A stretch of 64,000 bases of DNA from Trileptium ribeirensis (Eukaryota > Nematoda > Enoplea > Enoplida > Thoracostomopsidae). Positions 56,176 to 64,000 of this stretch are shown piece after piece. The notes beneath the pieces are model-generated. The model saw only the letters and a list, made by a program, of their open reading frames with translations, was not told where the DNA came from and did not search any database. The stretch lies in assembly GCA_030248225.1 (NCBI GenBank), contig JASANE010024996.1, positions 28,224 to 92,223 on the forward strand. The letters run 5' to 3'. Position 1 is the stretch's first letter; each line of letters starts with the position of its first letter. The translations under genes were made by a program, and so were the position numbers.

Positions 56176-59115
56176 GGCGAAAAACACTAAATTTTAGGCA
56201 ACAAAAATTATTTTATTATGTTATGATTAGTTGTAAGTAGAGTGATAGAATGGTTCCCCATGTTTTACGCTTTGAGTAGATGCGATGAAAGCAACACTGT
56301 TACCATTGTATTCGTCCAATACGACAAGGACTAGGGCTCTACTACATAAAAATATTATGCTTGAAACTATAATTTTTCATTAAAGTTGTGAATAAATCTC
56401 AAAAGTTTCCACATTTTTGGTCAGTGGCAGGAACAAATGAACGGCTTTTCGATTTTGATACTGGCTTTTACTGATTTGTAAAGGCCCTCGCAGGAGCCCA
56501 ATTTCACTTCTAGGTAATTTCGCCTCCCCGTGGGGTGGCACTATAGGGGAGGGGCGCTTACCCCTCATGGACGGCCGCTCCACTGACCCCTATTGGCCAC
56601 CTCATCCCCCGATTTTGACCATTAAATTTATGATTTTGACGCGATAAATTTTTATCTCCGAACAACGTGAGGTACAATTTTAGCGAATTCGGGTATTTTT
56701 TTCCCATCTCAGTCGTAGAATGCAGTAATACTGACGCAGACATGTATATATATAAAACGACATATATATATATGTAAAAACATACATAATACACAAATAT
56801 AATACATTATATTAATATATAATATATGCATAAAAATATACAATTCCCTCCACGCCCTCCCCCGAACTCGGTTTCAGACTTGACCCCAAGAATTTCCTAT
56901 TGCCAGAGGCACGTCGGAACCGTACCTTCCATCAGAAGTAGCACAGTTTAATGTACCCAGAAATCTTTTGCAAAACGTTTATTGCAAATTCAGGTTTCGG
57001 CATTTTTTCGTCACTCCCAATGCCCCGTTTACGAGGTCCCGTTTTCATTGCGACTGAACCACTTAGTAGATGTCGAGGAATCGCTGTTGGAAAATTAAAA
57101 GAGCTAATCAAAGGTGCTTGAGCGAGCGCAAAGTCACAGAAAACATCTTGGCTTAATTTTGGTAAATTTATATTATGAATATCACCGTGCAGTATGCATG
57201 TATCCAAAAGATATGAAACCGCGACTTCGATTTCAGCAAAAGTTGCTGCCGAAAAAGTCGAACCGGAAACCCGTTCCTGCCAGAAATGGTACTGCCATGT
57301 ATATACTGCAAACGTATAGGTTTTTGGTTTTACCAACAATGTTACTGCAACTATTACATTTTGTTATCGCACAGGTAAAGTGTAGGCTGGGAAAACAATT
57401 TGAGTTAAACATTGCGTCCGATCCGATTTGCACGTGTAGCTCATATTTAGAGTTTAGATTCCGTCCTATCCGACCCGACAGAGCATGCACAATTTTGTCG
57501 GATTTCAGTTGGATGTAATGTGACAAAATACATAAGCATAAACACGAAATAGGGTAGGCCCAGATTTGTTCGTAGTGGATCGAATGCTGTGACCCCAAAT
57601 CCGTTCGAATCGGACACATTGTGAACTCATCCTTAATTCTCACATTTCTGTTTCGTTTTTATTTAGGTGCTGTTCGTGTGGTGATACTGTTTGCATGCGT
57701 AAACGTAACTTTGCCTCTGCATGAACGATGAATTTTTTTGTCTATTAATTTTATACTTGATATTTTTATTTTTATCCGTATTTCGAATCATACTGTTTGT
57801 GCGTGTGGGCGACTGCTGCTTTTCCGTATTCATTGCTACCGCTGGGCCATGTATCAGGGTTGGAGGTGGCTCTGGGCGGGGCAAATTCACTGCTCCCTGG
57901 GCACTGCGTGGGGCAGAACATGGCGTGCTGGAGTGCTGTACGAGTAAATGTCTGGAGCGCGAGGGTCTTCATAACGGCAACATTAACACAAACAACTGCT
58001 AAATTTAGCCCAAAATTTATTGATATTTAAAGTTATTAAAGTTATAGTTCAAGTCGCTCATTTAGCTTGGCGTGTAAACATTTTTAAAAGATTGGATGTT
58101 TACACACCATGTGTGGCTTGTTGGTTCAGCACTGTAACGAACGGTAGTCGTTTCGTTTGCTATGGATCTGCCTTGGCACCTACATTTGCTGTTGGAAAAT
58201 TTTTGTGACTAATCCTCGCTATTAGCTGAATTTTGCAAAAAATCTACTGAGATGTCTACAAAAGAATAATGCAAAATCGGCAATGGATAGCTGAGTAGCA
58301 ATGGATATTGTAGTACCAGAGGAACAGCGTCATTATGTGGCATTACTTAGTCTGTTTAAAGTATATCGATCATAATAGCCTAGTGTTTAGAGGCTTAATT
58401 TCAGGCATAGTACTCAAGCGTAATGGTCTTACAACATATATTGGGCATAAAGGCTAGACAAGTTACGAATGACAGCTAAAGAAAATCCAATTCAGTTAAC
58501 GATTACAAGCGCTGAAAGTTTTGGTTGTGCTTCTGTACTAAGCTGTATAGTGCGTCGGATCGGCTTATCTGGGATGCCTAGATATTGTGTTACGACGCTT
58601 AGGTAAAAAAACTGTAGCTTCATTCCATATTTCGAACGTGAAAATGGCTGTATATCAATCAATGTCCAAATCCAATTTTTTGGCTGAATGCCGTGGCGGG
58701 GGAGAGGAGTGGTAACTGTATATTTTGATATGCATAAACAACACTCGTGTGGCTGCAAACTATGCTTTGCGCTATTAATTATCAAAATGTTTATTTTACC
58801 TTTAAGTAGTTATTTTAGCTTTAGCTAGAATTCGTGTAATTCCGAACGAATTTACTTCTATGGTGTTTGGATAACATCATTGAGGTGGCGCAGCTTTGTT
58901 TTATTGCAGTAGCTACACACTCAAAACGAGACTAAGGAACTGGTAGGTGAAACATATGATCCGCTACATCCAGACGATTTTCTGACATTGTCATTTTGTG
59001 GGACAAATTCAACCGTGATGTGTCCAAATTGTAGCCTAAATTTTCTACTTATTATAAAGAAGTGTATCATTGCGCACAAAGGTTAATATATTGCCAACAT
59101 AAATATATTTACGCA
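56175..59115. other. No confident gene
   Basis: Longer frames overlap on both strands at 56932-57643 and at 57720-58030, but neither strand shows a recognised domain and the frames on opposite strands are about equally long, as in non-coding repeats. A G-rich and C-rich stretch at 56520-56600 may be transposon debris. Confidence 0.35.
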
Positions 59116-59119
59116 TGTA

Positions 59120-59300
59120 TTGAGTGGACCCGAGAAACAACCAGGTTTTTAAGTTCGGGCTCGGTTCGCCTTTTCCTAAACCATGCTCGGCTTGGCTTGG
59201 CATTTCACGAACCGTGTCCGCCTCGGTTCAACTCTTCTCATAGCGAGCGATGTTCGGCTTACCTCTAGTTTCGACAGTCCGCTCAGTCCGGCCAGTTTTT
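59120..59300. repeat. CGGCTCGG-rich block
   Basis: GGGCTCGGTTCGCC, ATGCTCGGCTTGGCTTGG and CCGCCTCGGTTC words recur here. A similar block is at 60345-60425 (CTAGGCTCGGCTATAC, CAGGCTCGGCTCCGG, GAAGCCGAACCGAGC, partly palindromic). These look like ends of a small transposon family. Confidence 0.45.
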
Positions 59301-59639
59301 TTCAAACTATCTCAGGAACAAATAAAGATATTTCCATGGATATAAGTCTTTTGTATGAAATAGCCTACAGTCTGGACCGAGGGTTATGGGTTTAATCTGT
59401 GCAACATACCCGCTGGGTATGGTTAACCCCCACCTAACCTACCCTCTCCATATCTATAACTGATGGAAAATACTTTTTCAGTTATATCTCAAAACATAGA
59501 CTTCATATCAAAAAATGTTCATATCTTTTGTATTTTGGACGAGATCTATAACTTGGTTGACAAATACTTTTTTGTCAGACCCGTGGCAAATGAGATAGGG
59601 ACATATAACTTGGCCCAAAAGGACCCATTTTAACCCTTT

Positions 59640-60290
59640 GCATATATTTTCAACATAACCAATATGCGTTATATGGTCACTGTAAAATTATTCTGCGTTG
59701 CTGAACACGATGAGATTTGTTATTTGCATGTATCTGTGATCGACGTATTCCCAGGGACCTCCGCCCCTTTGAGCCGTGCATGATTTCGCGATTATCAATC
59801 TATTGCTATAGTTTGTTAAATTAACATTTATACAGGTTTATGAGGATACCGAAAACGATTACATGATAAATTTGAATGTATCTGTGACCGATATACTATT
59901 TTTGTTATGGTACGTACTATATCCCCTGGAACCCGCCCTCTTTGAACTGCTCGTGATTTCGTGGGAGTTAATATTATGCTAAATTTGTTGTTGTTATAAT
60001 GGTTTTCGAGTTCGAAGACAACGATGAGGTGATTCATTTGGTCCTATCTGTAACCAATGTATCTATTAGCATTCTACTGTATCACATGGAACCATCCCTT
60101 CTTTAAACCATGAATAATTTCGAGGGCTTCCAATCTAATGCTGTATTTTGTTAAATTTACGAAAGTAAAGGTTTTTGTGATGTCGAAATTGATGAGATGA
60201 TTCGTTCAAACATATCTGTATCTATATCTGTCCCTCGTTCATATTCATACAGCTCCCTGCGTACTTGTGGGTTGACCCACCTTCTAGTAT
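59640..60290 (-). repeat. Tandem repeat T1, inverted array of about four units
   Basis: On the minus strand this reads like the 7.5-8.4 kb units (AATCATCTCATCAATTTCGAC, CCTTTACTTTCG, ACAAAATACAGCATTAGATTG, CATGGTTTAAAG). Unit anchors on plus lie near 59703, 59851, 60014 and 60183, a spacing of 148-169. Confidence 0.75.
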
Positions 60291-60429
60291 AGTTATGTTT
60301 GTTGTTTTAGAAAAGAGCTTTTAAGAGCTGATTCCATTTCCAGATACACTAGGCTCGGCTATACAGATACCATAGCAGGCTCGGCTCCGGTGTACGGCGA
60401 AGCCGAACCGAGCAGGGTCTAGAGCCTCA

Positions 60430-62050
60430 ATTCTCACTTCTAGTTTAAGGCGAACTTCAGCTTAATTTAAATCCAAACTTTAAAACATAGATCTGCTAAG
60501 TTTTATATTTATGCCATCATTATTTTAACGGAATGTATGTTGTGATAACAAAGCTTGTATGAGCATAAAATGCGTACGGCAAGAGCTAGTGTAATAGCTG
60601 TAGCTAGAGTAATAATTGTGTATTCGAGGTCTTTACCCGAAGTTAGAGCAGGTCGGCTATTTCCGACTAAACCGAAGGTAAAATTATTTTGTTTTGGATC
60701 CCTGCTATTTAGCGTAAGTCCGAATATTAAATGTTAAGGTTTAATTTTCATTGGTGATGCTATTTTCATGATAATATTGCAAATACCTAGACCACCTCCT
60801 GCACGTCATACGAAAACGAAGTTTTAAGAATTTTATGAATATTGCAATGTGGAAACTGTTTGTTAAAATTTTCGAAAGGTTTGATGCAAGAACAACTGCT
60901 CTTTATTAACAATCAAATAAGACCTATAAAGTAGCAGTATTATTTGTTGTGGTCTTTACTGCCCTTTTGCCCAATAACGCTGTCAATACAGCAGTCACCG
61001 GCGCTGTGTGACCACTTATAGTGACAGTAATCATTTGCTCGGTGACACGTATTGTTTAGGAGCCAAAATTGGTGTTGGGGGCCATTGGAAAATTAGCAAA
61101 AGTATTTTAAACATATTGTCAATTGATAGCTTTTCCAAGAATGACTTTTGCACAGTTGATTATCAATTTTTTGAGAAACCGCGAACATTAAGAGTGTTTG
61201 TGGTTAGTTTCCCATAAATGCTCAGTTTGGGAGGTGCTGTTCTGATTTAGGTATAGTTCGACGCAGATCATCGAAGTGATTCACAATGTTCATATTTTGG
61301 CAATATGTTAACATTAATTTTAGAATTCATTGTCAACTTTTCCGGATTTTATATCTTCAATTCATAAATTTTGAAGGCTTACGGCATCGTAGGTAATAGC
61401 TCGCGGGGCGAGGGGAAACTAAGCGGAAGAGGCTGTTTGAGCTCGGTTGCTATTTCGATGTTTCAAATTCAGCATGTTGAGCCTCCGCCAGAGTCCCAAA
61501 ATGATAATAATAAACCGCAAGTGGGCTTAAGTGTAACGGGGGACCCAAAACCCAAGAATTTTTATGTTTTCGATTTTCCTGAAAATTACTCTGTAGGGGT
61601 TTTCTTAGGCGTACGTAGAATACCACTTTGGGTTCAGTTACTTAATACTACATATATAAAATTTTTGGGGTATGAACTCCTGACACCGAAAAACTTTTCT
61701 AGCTGATTTTTCTCAAAATTGCCCTTGGGCTTTCACTATTTTAAAATCCATATCAAATCGCGTATGAAATCAATTCAAGCCATTCGTTTGGCTTATTTCG
61801 AATTATGATGGACATTTTTGAAATGACCAATTTTATACGCGATGACAGGGTGGCCTTACAATATTTGCAGGACCGAAACGATGTTCACTCCGAAATGTCT
61901 CGAATGCCCTCCCATGTAACACTTATTGATATACCAACTTAGCTGGATACATGTTTAGAAATGTTCACAAGTATGTGTATAAAGAAAAGGGTTTTTACAG
62001 TTACTTTTCGACATACCGTCTTTTACCCAAAAAATTTTCCGTCTTGTATG
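60430..62050. other. No gene seen
   Basis: Frames at 60555-60737, 61008-61217 and 61371-61706 have no recognised domain. Confidence 0.35.
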
Positions 62051-62062
62051 TATGTTTAAAAC

Positions 62063-62385
62063 TATCGGTCGGTGAACACCATATTGCCGATCATCCAACA
62101 AGTTGTCCAACCAGGATCAACAATTCATTCTGACAAATGGAGGGTATACGTCATAACCAGCTGGGATATTTCCATCAGACAATGAATCATAGTCAAACTT
62201 TTGTTGAATCGGTAGGAGCGCACACAAACAATGTCAAGGCATTTTGGATGTCAGCAAAGAAGAAACTCAAATCAACGAGTTTCATCAGTGATGAAATGCT
62301 GGTAAGTCACGTGAATGAGTTTATGGGGCGACATTGTCATACTTTCCAACCGGTTTTCGTTAGTCTTCGTCACATTTCAGAGTAG
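62063..62385 (+). pseudogene. Merlin (IS1595/ISXO2-like) transposase C-terminal relic
   Basis: The first frame reads TILPIIQQVVQPGSTIHSDK and WRVYV, the second-aspartate block (HSDxWxxY) of the IS1595-type DDE domain. A frameshift near 62143-62150 leads to LGYFHQTMNHSQTFVESVG, AHTNNVKAFWMSAKKKLK and VNEFMGRHCH, which match the conserved GYxHxTVNHSxxFV...GxHTNxxExxWxxxKxxL...EFMWR tail. Such transposases in animals belong to Merlin elements. In the usual pattern a glutamate stands where this copy has K (NVKAFW), another sign of decay. The 5' half was not found. Confidence 0.75.
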
Positions 62386-62399
62386 CACTTTTGTGAATA

Positions 62400-63380
62400 G
62401 TTCCACTTTATAATGAAACTATCTTAAGAGTCTTTAAATTTAAAGGTCTACTACATGCGGCCGTTTGCTTTGCGACCAGACGCGGCTTATACCGCGATCG
62501 AGTAGCCTTATATGGGTTGGGCTGCAAGTAATCTCTCGTGGACCTTTGCAAAAGGTCATAACTAAATATGCATGAATATCAGTTTTGTTATATAGTATAT
62601 TGGTATTAAGCGATGCAAAAAAACTCCACAGATAATTTTTGAAAAAAAACCGACGCTAAAAATTTTCCTGGGTCAGTAGGTCAGATGCTCAAAAATTTTA
62701 TTCTGGACGTCGGATTGAAAAACCGACCTCAGAATCATGTTCTACGCGCCAAAAACCACCGATAGGACGATTTTCAAGAAAATCGAAGAAGTAACATTTT
62801 GGCGTTTTGCGTCCCCGTTTTTATACTTGCCGCCAGTGCATTAACGTGCAAAGTTACGATCATTTTCAGCACGTATAAGGGCGCTATTTAGCAATAAGAC
62901 CGCTAATTTAACCTTTTCGTTCATAAATTGGACACATTTGTAACGGCACACAAATGGCGCGGCGTTATCAAGTTTATGGCGCGGCGTACTTTCGCACGTG
63001 CGTTATTCGCTCGCTTTGCGAGATTCCTTTATGCAACCGAGCCACGGTTTTTTAGATAACGGTGTACGAGGCTACTGTATGAGACCTGGACCTAAGTGAT
63101 AGCGGTCTGTCTGCCGTTAACATTCGTCAAAACTTTTTGTATTGTACAAAATTAGCGCTAATTCAAGATGTGAAATATCAATTGTACCACCAACGACAGA
63201 AAGACTGAAGGTTTCGAAATTTATACCAGAGTTTAAATTTCTTGTCATTTTTCCACGTGCGTCCTTGAAGTTTATCGTGCTTGACGAATACTAATGGTAC
63301 TAAAATCCATTTGCTTTCATTGTATTCTGTAACTAATTTTGTTTCCAAAATTTGGCATGTTTAGCCACTTTAGTTACCTA
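62400..63380. other. Non-coding, transposon-like text
   Basis: No frame of note. Phrases such as TATGGCGCGGCGTACTTTCG and ATTCGCTCGCTTTGCGAG near 62955-63022 resemble transposon flanks. Class unknown. Confidence 0.3.
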
Positions 63381-63384
63381 CAAT

Positions 63385-64000
63385 GCAGGGAATAACCGGA
63401 ACCGTCCATTTAAACCGGATCCGGAACCAGAACCTGGTCTTCGAAACTGATATATAGCGAAACAGATGAAGGAAGATATGAAGGTACAGTGGATTTAATT
63501 AAAAATAACTTTTACATTAAACTAAAGGCGTGTTCACACGCTCAAACTTTGCTCAAATTTTGATCAAAATTTGAATGCATATTTTTTGTATTTTCAGCAA
63601 GCTTGAACGTGTGGACACTGTTCAAATTTTTCAAGAATATTTCTCTAGCCAATCATGAACGGGATGAAAAGTTTGAGCTCAAATTTTGAAATATCGCAAT
63701 TTTCCTTTAAAAATTATCGTCAAATTTTGATCAAAATTTGATGAGATTTTGAGCTCCAAATTTGAGCAAAAAGTTTGAGCGTGTGAATACGCCTTTAATG
63801 TATTGCGATGGTATTATTACCTTGTTGGAACTTTAAACAGAGTGAGGAAGCTATTAATTTATTTATCGATCAATGTGCCGGTTTTTGGGGCCCCATAGCA
63901 AAACTTCTTTCCACTATCTTATATTGCGCATATTGCGTCAAACTGAATGGGCTTATAACGCATGGAGCGTAGAATAAACACTTTCGCTCTGTCTCCAGTC
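63385..64000 (-). mobile_element. hAT-like non-autonomous element H1, copy 3 (runs off the window)
   Basis: Starts with CAGGGAATAACCGGAACCGTC at 63385 and, read on the minus strand, matches the right part of copy 2 (CATCTGTTTCGCTATATATCA, ACCGGCACATTGATCGATAAA and so on). The other end lies beyond 64000. A 271-bp MITE is inserted in it. Confidence 0.85.
63525..63795. mobile_element. 271-bp MITE nested in H1 copy 3
   Basis: The ends are AAGGCGTGTTCACACGCTCA and the reverse complement AAGGCGTATTCACACGCTCA, continuing as AACTTTGCTCAAATTT against AACTTTTTGCTCAAATTT, so the inverted repeats exceed 35 bp. TA flanks both sides (63523-63524 and 63796-63797). Copy 2 of H1 has the uninterrupted site (ATTAAACTTAATGCATTGCG near 53168-53149 on the minus strand), which proves insertion. 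A CAAATTTTGATCAAAATTTG palindrome occurs in each arm. Confidence 0.9.

Noticed and set aside
57114..57643. Overlapping 134-136-codon frames on both strands
   Set aside because: Both strands are about equally open and neither shows a domain or good splice context; more like a non-coding repeat.
61371..61706. 111-codon frame with proline-rich start
   Set aside because: No homology signal, no splice partners recognised, AT-rich context.
1..64000. Operons, CRISPR arrays, prokaryotic promoters or terminators
   Set aside because: The gene structure (spliced exons, AATAAA signals, LINE and hAT elements) is eukaryotic; tandem repeats here lack conserved repeats with unique spacers.

Overview
This is nuclear DNA from an animal, most likely an invertebrate. 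It is AT-rich, intron-bearing and crowded with decayed transposable elements. The species cannot be fixed from the sequence; a tunicate or another compact-gene marine invertebrate would fit, but that is a guess. Most long open frames here are chance frames in AT-rich DNA or lie inside repeats, and they are left out.

Host genes. I can support one duplicated host gene family, both copies on the + strand. Gene A has exons at 10500-10620 and 14076-14391, with a possible first exon at 6046-6082. Gene B has exons at 40443-40560 and 51397-51763, with a weaker first-exon candidate at 29842-29869. Both encode small glycine-rich multi-pass membrane proteins with the same exon borders, the same phase-2 last intron and the same conserved YDR...RxR-N-NQ-N-DR core. 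The family is not certain; a Tim17/DUF1757-like mitochondrial-type membrane protein is my best guess. The intron ends in a polypyrimidine-AG in gene B, but in gene A a roughly 500-bp MITE lies directly against the last 3' splice site.

Repeats and mobile elements. 1-6 kb: mostly unannotatable DNA with a GC-rich island (2.25-4.13 kb) ending in two perfect hairpins and a tRNA-Ser-like relic. 7.5-8.4 kb: a ~163-bp tandem repeat that recurs inverted at 59.6-60.3 kb. 10.7-14.1 kb (gene A intron): a reversed copy of repeat family F1, a DDE-type transposase relic and the MITE. 16.5-17.5, 52.2-53.3 and 63.4-64.0 kb: three copies of a hAT-like non-autonomous element with CAGGGARTAACCGGAA-type ends; the third carries a nested 271-bp MITE. 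18.8-20.4 and 41-42.8 kb: F1 elements with internal ~175-bp tandem repeats. 31.3-31.9 kb: an L2/CR1-like LINE 3' end. 36.4-37.9 kb: an I/R1-group LINE fragment with RNase H inserted in a satellite-like repeat. 39.05-39.74 kb: a degenerate ~50-bp minisatellite. 42.8-50.1 kb (gene B intron): a nested transposon stack, with a MULE transposase gene split by an L2-like LINE, then a 685-bp MITE, then an intact 827-codon hAT transposase with its own terminal inverted repeats. 62.1-62.4 kb: a Merlin (IS1595-like) transposase relic.

The window is best read as a slow-evolving gene duplicate pair embedded in, and modified by, successive layers of transposon insertion.
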